Source: Savagea sp.
Lineage (GTDB): Bacteria; Bacillota; Bacilli; Bacillales_A; Planococcaceae
Direction: 5' to 3'
NCBI GenBank assembly: GCA_030147435.1
Contig: JASKZX010000069.1
Coordinates: 1-14,407 of the forward strand
DNA length: 14,407 bases
The position numbers and the translations under genes were made by a program. Positions 8,901-14,407 of this stretch are shown here, piece by piece. The notes under the pieces were generated by a model, which worked only from the letters and a program-made list of their open reading frames with translations, made no database searches and had not been told where the DNA came from. Numbering within the stretch: position 1 is the first letter of the stretch; each line of letters opens with the position of its first letter.

Positions 8901-9066
8901 TGTGAAAAACTTCCTCATATGTTGTACAGTATAAGTTAATCGAATTCTCATTAAAGCGATTAAAAGAGAAGTGTTTGAATAAAACGAAAGCAGAGACGTT
9001 TTATTCGATGCATATCATTTTCTTCAAAAAGAAATAATAAGAAAAGAAAACGAGGCGAACGATGGA
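8901..9066 (+). promoter_or_regulatory. pfkA-pyk intergenic region with hairpin and cre-like sequence
   Basis: This gap is long for an operon. It holds a possible -10 (TATAAG, 8930-8935, no clear -35). A cre-like TTAAAGCGATTAAA (8951-8964) has two mismatches to TGWAANCGNTNWCA. A perfect 10-bp inverted repeat, GAATAAAACG (8977-8986) and CGTTTTATTC (8997-9006), has a 10-nt loop and no T run after it, so it is not a standard terminator. GAGG (9052-9055) is the pyk ribosome binding site. Confidence 0.4.
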
Positions 9067-10827
9067 ATGAGAAAAACAAAAATTGTATGTACGATTGGAC
9101 CGGCGAGTGAACAACCCGAAATTTTAGAAAACTTAATTCGAGCAGGAATGAACGTTGCTCGATTAAATTTTTCACACGGAACACAGGATGAACATAAAGC
9201 TCGTATTCGAGCAATTCGTGAAGCATCTAAACGGGTAGGTCAACCAGTCGGTATCTTATTAGATACACGAGGACCTGAAATTCGTACGCATAATATGCAA
9301 GAAGGTGGCGTTCTTTTAAAACAAGGCCATGAAATTGATATTATGATGGAGGAAGTAGTAGGAACTGAAAAATCTTTCTCGATTACGTACGATCAATTAA
9401 TCGATGATGTCGATGTAGGGGCATCGATTTTACTCGATGACGGTCTCGTTCATCTAGAAGTAACAGGTATCGATCAAGAACGAGGAATTATTCATACTGT
9501 TGCGATGAACTCAGGAATGTTGAAAAGTAAAAAAGGAGTTAACGTTCCAGGAGTATCTGTGCAACTTCCAGGGATTACAGAAAAAGATCGTTCCGATATT
9601 TTATTCGGTGTAAAAGAACGTGTAGACTTTATTGCACCGTCATTTATTCGTCAACCGAAAGATGTGATTGAAATTCGAGAACTTCTCGATGAAAATGGTG
9701 GCGAAGATATCCATATCATTCCGAAGATTGAAAATGAAGAAGGTGTAGAAAACCTCGATGAAATTTTAAAAATCTCTGATGGAATTATGGTTGCACGTGG
9801 TGACTTAGGTGTAGAAATTAAAGCAGAAGAAGTACCACTTGTACAAAAACATTTAATTCGTTCATGTAATAAAGCAGGTAAGCCTGTCATTACTGCAACG
9901 CAAATGCTCGATTCGATGCAGTGGAATCCACGTCCGACACGTGCAGAAGCAAGTGACGTAGCGAACGCGATTTTCGACGGTTCAGATGCGATCATGCTTT
10001 CAGGTGAAACAGCAGCAGGGTCATATCCTGTAGAAGCTGTAAAAATGATGGACGATATTGCGCGTACGACAGAAGGTGCAATCGACTATAAAACAGTCGT
10101 TTCGAATCGACGTCGTGAAGAACATGGAAACTTGACAGAATCGATCGGACAAGCAGCTTCTTATGCAGCGTTAAATTTAAATGTTGCAGCTGTATTAGCA
10201 CCGACTGAAAGCGGTCAAACAGCTCGTATGATTGCAAAGTATCGTCCCGGTTGTCCAATTATCGCAGTAACGTCGAGTGATTCGGTGATGACGAAATTAA
10301 CATTATCATGGGGAGTGTATCCGATTGTCGGAAAGCAAGCACTCTCGATCGACGGTATTTTACAAGAAGCGGTCGATTTAAGTTTAGAGCATAACTACGT
10401 TTCACGCGGTGATGTTGTGATTATTACTGCAGGTGTACCTGTAGGACAAGCGGGAACGACGAACTTAATGAAAATTCACGTCATCGGTGACTTAGTCGCA
10501 CGTGGGAAAGGCATCGGAAAAGCGAGCGTCTATGGTAACGCAGTCGTTGCACGTAATGCGAAAGATTTAGAAGGTGCCGATTTACGAGGCGCAATTTTAG
10601 TAACGAACAACACGGATAAAGAAATGATGCCCGCACTTGAAAAATGTTCCGGCCTTATTATGGAAGAAGGCGGATTGACGAGTCACGGGGCAATTGTCGG
10701 ATTAAGTTTAGGTATTCCTGTCATTATCGGAGTGCCGAATGCGACAGATGTTATCCGAGACGGTACAGCTATTACGATGCATGCTGAATCAGGATGTATT
10801 TATAGTGGTCACGCAAAAGTTTTATAA
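9067..10827 (+). CDS. pyk: Pyruvate kinase with C-terminal PEP-utiliser domain
   Basis: Converts phosphoenolpyruvate and ADP to pyruvate and ATP, the last step of glycolysis. It has 586 residues, the long Bacillus form. The barrel core carries R32 and N34 (ARLNFSHG), LDTRGPEIR (65-73), K220 and E222 ([10 protein letters not shown]), D246 ([10 protein letters not shown]) and TATQMLDSM (277-284). The extra C-terminal domain, from about residue 478, resembles the phosphohistidine domain of PEP-utilising enzymes and has LTSHGAIVG with H540; whether this His is ever phosphorylated is not established. [14 protein letters not shown] is the family N-terminus, which fixes the start at 9067. The spacing from GAGG is long (11 nt), and a two-codon ATG-GAA-TGA lies between them and overlaps this start. 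A terminator follows. Confidence 0.97.
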   Translation: MRKTKIVCTIGPASEQPEILENLIRAGMNVARLNFSHGTQDEHKARIRAIREASKRVGQPVGILLDTRGPEIRTHNMQEGGVLLKQGHEIDIMMEEVVGTEKSFSITYDQLIDDVDVGASILLDDGLVHLEVTGIDQERGIIHTVAMNSGMLKSKKGVNVPGVSVQLPGITEKDRSDILFGVKERVDFIAPSFIRQPKDVIEIRELLDENGGEDIHIIPKIENEEGVENLDEILKISDGIMVARGDLGVEIKAEEVPLVQKHLIRSCNKAGKPVITATQMLDSMQWNPRPTRAEASDVANAIFDGSDAIMLSGETAAGSYPVEAVKMMDDIARTTEGAIDYKTVVSNRRREEHGNLTESIGQAASYAALNLNVAAVLAPTESGQTARMIAKYRPGCPIIAVTSSDSVMTKLTLSWGVYPIVGKQALSIDGILQEAVDLSLEHNYVSRGDVVIITAGVPVGQAGTTNLMKIHVIGDLVARGKGIGKASVYGNAVVARNAKDLEGADLRGAILVTNNTDKEMMPALEKCSGLIMEEGGLTSHGAIVGLSLGIPVIIGVPNATDVIRDGTAITMHAESGCIYSGHAKVL

Positions 10828-10840
10828 CAATAACTGATAG

Positions 10841-10873
10841 AAAAAGGTACTTGAATATTCAAGTGCCTTTTTT
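10841..10873 (+). terminator. Rho-independent terminator after pyk
   Basis: GGTACTTGAAT and ATTCAAGTGCC pair over about 11 bp (one G-T pair; the inner bases form the loop). The stem is flanked by AAAAA before and TTTTTT after. It ends the pfkA-pyk transcript, and the A and T flanks make it possibly active in both directions. Confidence 0.88.
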
Positions 10874-10946
10874 CATTTTTATATTGAGCTTTTTCGTATG
10901 TATTAAAAAGCGAACGTTATACAATGATCAAAAGGAGTGTGTAGAA

Positions 10947-11333
10947 ATGAAAAAGTGGATCGTACTACTTGCCTTTTTGCCGATTGTAGAAATTATTCTT
11001 CTCATTTATGGAGGGCAGCAACTCGGTTTTTGGTGGACGACGAGTTTGTTAGTTGCGACAGGAGTCCTCGGATTTCTACTGATTCGAAAGCAAGGAGTGC
11101 GTACGTGGCAACGCGTACAAGAAGAATTGAGAAAAGGAAACCCCCCTGGTTATGCGCTATTAGATGGTTTTATATTATTTTTATCGGGTATATTATTAAT
11201 GTTCCCAGGATTTATAACAGATTTTGTAGGTATACTTTTACTTTTCCCATTTGTTCGAAAGTCTTTGTTGGAATACCTCATAAAAAGATTATATAAAAGC
11301 ATGAAAAATGGTAAAATTGTCATTTTTAAATAA
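10947..11333 (+). CDS. fxsA: FxsA family membrane protein
   Basis: A 128-residue integral membrane protein of the FxsA family. E. coli FxsA, when overproduced, relieves F-plasmid exclusion of phage T7; its normal role is unknown. Hydrophobic segments lie at about residues 4-20 (LLAFLPIVEIILLIYGG), 27-47, and a long re-entrant or double stretch at 71-104 (DGFILFLSGILLMFPGFITD), with a basic cytoplasmic tail. The LPIVEI and LLMFPGFITD motifs are typical. Start at 10947 with AAAGGAG (10931-10937) 9 nt before it; an upstream in-frame TTG at 10851 lies inside the pyk terminator and is rejected. A possible -10 (TACAAT, 10920-10925) has no clear -35. ytvI, the usual next gene in Bacillus, is missing. 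Confidence 0.9.
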   Translation: MKKWIVLLAFLPIVEIILLIYGGQQLGFWWTTSLLVATGVLGFLLIRKQGVRTWQRVQEELRKGNPPGYALLDGFILFLSGILLMFPGFITDFVGILLLFPFVRKSLLEYLIKRLYKSMKNGKIVIFK

Positions 11334-11449
11334 AAGTGAACAAAAAAAGTTGCAAAAACGAAAATTTTGTGACAGAATAAGAGTTAAGTTCAAGATATAC
11401 CGACAGACCACTTGGGAAGAAACGTGAACTTCTTTCTTAAACGAAATGA

Positions 11450-11463
11450 AAAAAGCGTTTCCA
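11450..11463 (+). promoter_or_regulatory. cre-like site upstream of citZ
   Basis: AAAAAGCGTTTCCA differs from the CcpA consensus TGWAANCGNTNWCA at three positions but keeps the central AAGCGTTT and the final CA. It ends immediately before the -35 of the citZ promoter. CcpA repression of citZ is known in B. subtilis, which supports the call; the match alone is only moderate. Confidence 0.5.
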
Positions 11464-11492
11464 TTCACAAATCTGTCTAACTTGATTATAAT
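11464..11492 (+). promoter_or_regulatory. citZ promoter, near-consensus sigma-A
   Basis: TTCACA (11464-11469) is a 5/6 match to the -35, followed by a 17-nt spacer and a perfect TATAAT (11487-11492). Transcription would start near 11499, giving a leader of about 100 nt. This is the best complete promoter in the window. Confidence 0.8.
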
Positions 11493-11541
11493 ATCACTTG
11501 GAACTGTTTTGAGTTTTAAGGCAATTATTAAAAAAAGGAAA

Positions 11542-11579
11542 TCCAGCGGTCACACTCCACAAAAATTCGATGCGCTGGA
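11542..11579 (+). promoter_or_regulatory. Hairpin in citZ leader next to the RBS
   Basis: TCCAGCG (11542-11548) pairs with CGCTGGA (11573-11579) as a perfect 7-bp stem around a 24-nt loop. It ends 4 nt before the AAGGAG ribosome binding site (11584-11589). No T run follows, so a role in translation or mRNA stability is more likely than termination. B. subtilis aconitase is reported to bind the citZ leader RNA; a comparable role here is only a guess. Confidence 0.45.
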
Positions 11580-11597
11580 AGATAAGGAGCGATAGTT

Positions 11598-12713
11598 ATG
11601 TCACAAGCAAAAGGTTTAGAAGGCGTAGTAGCAGCTGATTCATCAGTAAGTGCTATCGTCGATTCAACATTAATGTATGTAGGTTACAATATTGATGATC
11701 TCGCAACAAAAGCGAGCTTCGAAGAGGTTGTTTACTTATTATGGCACAAAGAGCTTCCAAACAAAGAGCAGTTAGCGGAGCTCAAAGAGCAACTTAATAA
11801 AGAAATGACTATTCCAGAAGAAGTAATCGAACATTTCAAAATGTACCCAATCGATAAAGTACACCCGATGGCTGCATTACGTACAGCTGTTTCACTTTTA
11901 GGTTTATATGACGAAGAAGCAGAAGTTATGTCAGATGAGGCAAACTACCGTAAAGCAATTCGTCTTCAAGCGAAAGTTGCAACAGTTGTAACAGCATTCG
12001 CACGTATCCGTAAAGGATTAGAGCCAGTGCAACCAAAACCAGAGTACGACTATGCGACAAACTTCCTTTACATGTTAGATGGCGAAGAGCCAGAAGACAT
12101 CGCAGTCGAAGCATTTAACAAAGCGCTCGTATTACACGCAGACCACGAGTTAAACGCATCAACATTCACAGCACGTGTATGTGTAGCTACACTTTCAGAC
12201 TTATACTCAGGTGTAACAGCTGCAATCGGTGCGCTCAAAGGACCACTTCACGGTGGAGCGAACGAGCAAGTTATGAAAATGTTAACGGAGATTGGTGAAA
12301 TCGAAAACGTTGAGCCATACATCCAGAAAAAGTTAGACAACAAAGAAAAAATCATGGGCTTCGGACACCGCGTATACCGCAACGGAGACCCACGTGCAAA
12401 ACACTTAAAAGAAATGTCACGTCAATTAACAAAATTAAAAGGCCAAGAGAAGTACTACGAAATGTCAGTTAAGATTGATGATTTCTTCACTGCACAAAAA
12501 GGAATTCTTCCAAACGTAGACTTCTACTCAGCGACTGTATACCATGCATTAGGTATCGATCATGACTTATTCACACCGATCTTCGCTGTTTCACGTATGG
12601 CTGGATGGACTGCACATATCTTAGAGCAGTACGAAAACAACCGTTTAATCCGTCCACGTGCTAAATACGTAGGACCAGAAGAGCGTGAATACGTAGAAAT
12701 CGAAAATCGCTAA
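11598..12713 (+). CDS. citZ: Citrate synthase
   Basis: Condenses acetyl-CoA and oxaloacetate to citrate, the entry step of the TCA cycle. The 371-residue length is typical of the short, Gram-positive citrate synthase. Catalytic residues are H218 (GPLHGGANE), H257 (GFGHRVYRNGDPR) and D308 (LPNVDFYSATVY). H183 in ADHELNAS and the Arg residues of RPRAKYVGP (352-360) also fit the family. AAGGAG lies 8 nt before the ATG. Codon choice is strongly biased (AAC, GAC, ATC, TTC, CGT, with CCA/GCA/ACA), much more than in dnaE, which suggests high expression. Because it precedes icd and mdh it is citZ and not citA. A 2-methylcitrate synthase is possible from sequence alone, but the neighbours argue against it. 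Confidence 0.95.
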   Translation: MSQAKGLEGVVAADSSVSAIVDSTLMYVGYNIDDLATKASFEEVVYLLWHKELPNKEQLAELKEQLNKEMTIPEEVIEHFKMYPIDKVHPMAALRTAVSLLGLYDEEAEVMSDEANYRKAIRLQAKVATVVTAFARIRKGLEPVQPKPEYDYATNFLYMLDGEEPEDIAVEAFNKALVLHADHELNASTFTARVCVATLSDLYSGVTAAIGALKGPLHGGANEQVMKMLTEIGEIENVEPYIQKKLDNKEKIMGFGHRVYRNGDPRAKHLKEMSRQLTKLKGQEKYYEMSVKIDDFFTAQKGILPNVDFYSATVYHALGIDHDLFTPIFAVSRMAGWTAHILEQYENNRLIRPRAKYVGPEEREYVEIENR

Positions 12714-12736
12714 TCGTTGTTACGTAAACCTTTTCC

Positions 12737-12765
12737 TTGAAAAGTTTTACAAAACAGGCTTTAAT
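12737..12765 (+). promoter_or_regulatory. Predicted internal promoter for icd
   Basis: TTGAAA (12737-12742, 5/6) and TTTAAT (12760-12765, 5/6) are 17 nt apart, soon after the citZ stop. Transcription would begin near 12772, just before the hairpin at 12776. An alternative -10, TATAGT (12767-12772), pairs less well with TTTACA at 15 nt. Confidence 0.6.
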
Positions 12766-12775
12766 GTATAGTGCT

Positions 12776-12797
12776 GGGGCGGTAGGACTACCGCCCC
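12776..12797 (+). promoter_or_regulatory. GC-rich hairpin between citZ and icd
   Basis: GGGGCGGTAG and CTACCGCCCC form a perfect 10-bp stem around GA. It is by far the most GC-rich element in its surroundings. No T run follows, so it is not a normal terminator. It sits about 4 nt past the predicted icd transcription start and 14 nt before the GAGGAGG ribosome binding site, a place where it could shield the mRNA 5' end. It could also mark the 3' end of a processed citZ message. Confidence 0.75.
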
Positions 12798-12828
12798 GCT
12801 AATTGAAAATTGAGGAGGACTTTATTCA

Positions 12829-14094
12829 ATGGCAGGAGAAAAAGTAGTTTTACAAAATGGACAGTTACAAGTACCAAACAACCCAATCATTCCATACATC
12901 ATCGGTGACGGAACAGGTCCAGACATCTGGAACGCAGCAGTTCGCGTAATCGACGCAGCAGTTGAAAAAGCATACAATGGTGAGAAAAAAATTGAGTGGA
13001 AAGAGATCTTAGCAGGTCAAAAAGCATTCGACGAAACAGGCGAATGGTTACCACAAGCAACATTAGATGCTATCAACGAATACTTAATCGCTATTAAAGG
13101 ACCATTAACAACACCAATCGGTGGAGGAATGCGTTCTTTAAACGTAGCACTTCGTCAAACATTAGACCTTTTCGCATGTGTTCGTCCAGTACGTTGGTTC
13201 GAAGGTGTTCCATCACCAGTTAAGAACCCAGAAAAATGTGACATGGTAATTTTCCGTGAAAACACAGAAGATATCTATGCTGGTATCGAATATGAGCAAG
13301 GTACAGAAGAAGCGAAAAAAGTAATCGACTTCTTACAAGACGAAATGGGCGTTGAAAACATTCGATTCCCAGAAACTTCAGGTATCGGTATTAAACCAAT
13401 TTCTGAAGAAGGTACAAAACGTTTAGTACGTTCAGCAATCGAGTATGCACTCGACAACAACCGTCGTAACGTTACACTCGTACACAAAGGTAACATTATG
13501 AAATTCACAGAAGGTGGATTCAAAAAATGGGGATATGAAGTTGCAGAGCAAGAGTTCGGCGACAAAGTATTCACATGGAACCAGTACGATGAGATCAAAG
13601 AAAAAGAAGGCGTTGACGCTGCAAACAAAGCGCAAGACGAAGCGATTAAAGAAGGTAAAATGATCGTTAAAGACTCAATCGCTGACATCTTCTTACAACA
13701 GATCTTAACACGTCCAGAAGAGTTCGACGTTGTTGCAACAATGAACTTAAACGGAGACTACATCTCAGACGCATTAGCTGCACAAGTAGGTGGAATCGGT
13801 ATCGCACCAGGAGCAAACATTAACTATGCAACTGGACACGCGATCTTCGAAGCTACACACGGTACAGCACCGAAATATGCAGGTCTTGATAAAGTAAACC
13901 CATCATCAGTTATCCTTTCAGCTGTTATGATGTTAGATCACTTAGGTTGGTCAGAAGCAGGCCGCTTAATTGAAGACTCAATTGAGAAAACAATTGCATC
14001 TAAAGTTGTTACTTACGACTTCGCACGTTTAATGGACGGCGCGACAGAAGTAAAAACTTCAGAATTCGCAGACGAGTTAATCAAAAACTTATAA
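12829..14094 (+). CDS. icd: NADP-dependent isocitrate dehydrogenase
   Basis: Oxidatively decarboxylates isocitrate to 2-oxoglutarate with NADP+ in the TCA cycle. The 421 residues match the B. subtilis/E. coli homodimer type. Substrate residues are S103, N105, R109, R119 and R143 ([23 protein letters not shown]), Y150 and K220 ([12 protein letters not shown]). The metal-site region is [13 protein letters not shown] (281-293), and the cofactor region includes [10 protein letters not shown] (305-314) and HGTAPKYAG (344-352); K349-Y350 is the pair that marks NADP preference. GAGGAGG (12812-12818) lies 10 nt before the ATG. Codon bias is as strong as in citZ. It has its own likely promoter and is closed by a terminator before mdh. 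Confidence 0.97.
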   Translation: MAGEKVVLQNGQLQVPNNPIIPYIIGDGTGPDIWNAAVRVIDAAVEKAYNGEKKIEWKEILAGQKAFDETGEWLPQATLDAINEYLIAIKGPLTTPIGGGMRSLNVALRQTLDLFACVRPVRWFEGVPSPVKNPEKCDMVIFRENTEDIYAGIEYEQGTEEAKKVIDFLQDEMGVENIRFPETSGIGIKPISEEGTKRLVRSAIEYALDNNRRNVTLVHKGNIMKFTEGGFKKWGYEVAEQEFGDKVFTWNQYDEIKEKEGVDAANKAQDEAIKEGKMIVKDSIADIFLQQILTRPEEFDVVATMNLNGDYISDALAAQVGGIGIAPGANINYATGHAIFEATHGTAPKYAGLDKVNPSSVILSAVMMLDHLGWSEAGRLIEDSIEKTIASKVVTYDFARLMDGATEVKTSEFADELIKNL

Positions 14095-14105
14095 TTCATA
14101 GTTTT

Positions 14106-14134
14106 AAAGAGGCTGGTATTTCCAGCCTCTTTTT
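14106..14134 (+). terminator. Rho-independent terminator after icd
   Basis: AAAGAGGCTGG (14106-14116) pairs perfectly with CCAGCCTCTTT (14122-14132) over 11 bp with a 5-nt loop, followed by a T-rich tail. It is 12 nt past the icd stop, so it separates most icd transcripts from mdh. Confidence 0.93.
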
Positions 14135-14217
14135 CTTTTTATTATAAAAAGATTGATGACTTTTCAACAAAATTGCGATGGAAAACTAACAAATTACTCA
14201 ACAATATCAATTTCATG

Positions 14218-14245
14218 TTAGGAATTGTCTAAAGTAGGGTATAAT
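14218..14245 (+). promoter_or_regulatory. Predicted mdh promoter
   Basis: A perfect TATAAT (14240-14245) is 66 bases before the mdh start. The best -35, TTAGGA (14218-14223, 16-nt spacing), is weak, so an activator may be needed. The presence of the icd terminator supports a separate mdh promoter. Confidence 0.55.
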
Positions 14246-14254
14246 GAAAGTAAC

Positions 14255-14278
14255 TTCTCTATATGTTTTAAAAGAGAA
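14255..14278 (+). promoter_or_regulatory. Small inverted repeat in mdh leader
   Basis: TTCTCT (14255-14260) and AGAGAA (14273-14278) could form a 6-bp stem with a 12-nt loop near the 5' end of the predicted mdh transcript. It is AT-rich and weak, and could be chance. Confidence 0.25.
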
Positions 14279-14310
14279 TCAAATTGTAAACGAACAAGGA
14301 GAGATTTTTT

Positions 14311-14407
14311 ATGTCAATGCAACGTAAAAAAGTTTCAGTAATCGGTTCAGGTTTTACAGGTGCTACAGCAGCATTTTTAGCGGCACAAAAAGAGTTAGGT
14401 GATATTG
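14311..14407 (+). CDS. mdh: Malate dehydrogenase, N-terminal fragment (cut by window edge)
   Basis: Only 32 codons are visible. The start [18 protein letters not shown] is the first beta strand and the NAD-binding glycine motif (GSGFTG) of the LDH-like malate dehydrogenases of Bacillales, and KELGDI continues that fold. The enzyme oxidises malate to oxaloacetate with NAD+, closing the TCA cycle next to citZ and icd. AAGGAGAG (14296-14303) precedes the ATG by 7 nt. Lactate dehydrogenase shares this fold, but the citZ-icd-mdh order settles the call. The rest of the gene is outside the window. Confidence 0.9.
   Translation, partial: MSMQRKKVSVIGSGFTGATAAFLAAQKELGDI

Larger units (their letters stand above)
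11334..11597 (+). promoter_or_regulatory. fxsA-citZ regulatory region
   Basis: The largest gap in the window (264 bp), AT-rich, with no supportable ORF and no convincing terminator for fxsA. It holds the citZ promoter, a cre-like site and a leader hairpin (listed separately). It also has two direct copies (11371-11376, 11402-11407) and one inverted copy (11472-11477) of GACAGA, a repeated CACTTGG (11409-11415, 11495-11501), an AAGTTCA/TGAACTT inverted repeat (11386-11392, 11425-11431), and an exact half (CAGACCACT, 11404-11412) of the GntR operator found at 5400-5414. Confidence 0.6.

Noticed and set aside
8979..8992. Second cre candidate overlapping the pfkA-pyk hairpin
   Set aside because: Four mismatches to the consensus, including the TG and the WCA side.
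10851..10946. Longer FxsA starting at TTG 10851 (32 extra residues)
   Set aside because: The TTG is inside the pyk terminator hairpin; the ATG at 10947 has a strong ribosome binding site and the family N-terminus.
11358..11372. AT-only dyad after fxsA as a terminator
   Set aside because: The stem has almost no GC pairs, includes a wobble and has no T run, so it would not be stable.
12776..12797. Hairpin after citZ as a Rho-independent terminator
   Set aside because: No T run follows; the next bases are GCTAATTG.
13275..13688. 137-codon minus-strand ORF inside icd, and similar minus-strand ORFs inside dnaE (3353-3703, 3830-4144), pyk (9651-9995) and others
   Set aside because: They lie opposite well-conserved coding frames, have no ribosome binding sites or recognisable domains, and have a low-complexity composition expected from the complement of biased codons.

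Overview
The window is a stretch of core Bacillales (Firmicutes) chromosome, low in GC (around 40% by eye), with AGGAGG-type ribosome binding sites. It is almost entirely housekeeping genes on the + strand. Gene order follows the Bacillus subtilis ytoI-ytpI-nrnA-dnaE-accDA-pfkA-pyk-fxsA-citZ-icd-mdh neighbourhood. Three sets of genes usual in spore-forming relatives are absent: the sporulation pair ytrH/ytrI between nrnA and dnaE, a malic enzyme between dnaE and the acc genes, and ytvI between fxsA and citZ. This suggests a Bacillales lineage outside the classical spore-forming Bacillus group (Exiguobacterium-like or Planococcaceae-like). The genus cannot be fixed from this sequence.

Layout. 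Positions 1-924 hold the 3' part of ytoI (DRTGG-CBS-hotdog). Convergent to it is the small membrane protein YtpI (950-1249, minus), whose terminator starts at its own stop codon. nrnA (1368-2318) and a short DnaE polymerase with a degenerate PHP domain (2335-5370) follow. Next is a GntR/FadR-type regulator (5434-6096) with a perfect 15-bp operator-like palindrome before it. It overlaps accD, which overlaps accA, so regulator and acetyl-CoA carboxyltransferase form one tight operon. pfkA and pyk (glycolysis) come next and end at a strong terminator (10841-10873). fxsA (10947-11333) is followed by a 264-bp regulatory region and citZ (11598-12713), icd (12829-14094), a terminator, and the start of mdh, cut by the window edge.

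The genes describe central carbon flow: PfkA and Pyk make pyruvate, CitZ, Icd and Mdh run the TCA cycle, and AccDA commits acetyl-CoA to fatty acids. The regulatory DNA is the most informative part. It includes the regulator/accDA operator, a cre-like site and near-consensus promoter before citZ, a hairpin in the citZ leader next to the ribosome binding site, and a GC-rich hairpin at the predicted 5' end of the icd transcript. citZ and icd show a visibly stronger codon bias (AAC, GAC, ATC, TTC, CGT) than dnaE or nrnA, as expected for highly expressed genes.

I found no mobile element, CRISPR array, tRNA, rRNA, defence system or clearly new biological system. The observations worth following concern regulation and the unusual DnaE. 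No gene-free stretch exceeds 300 bases.
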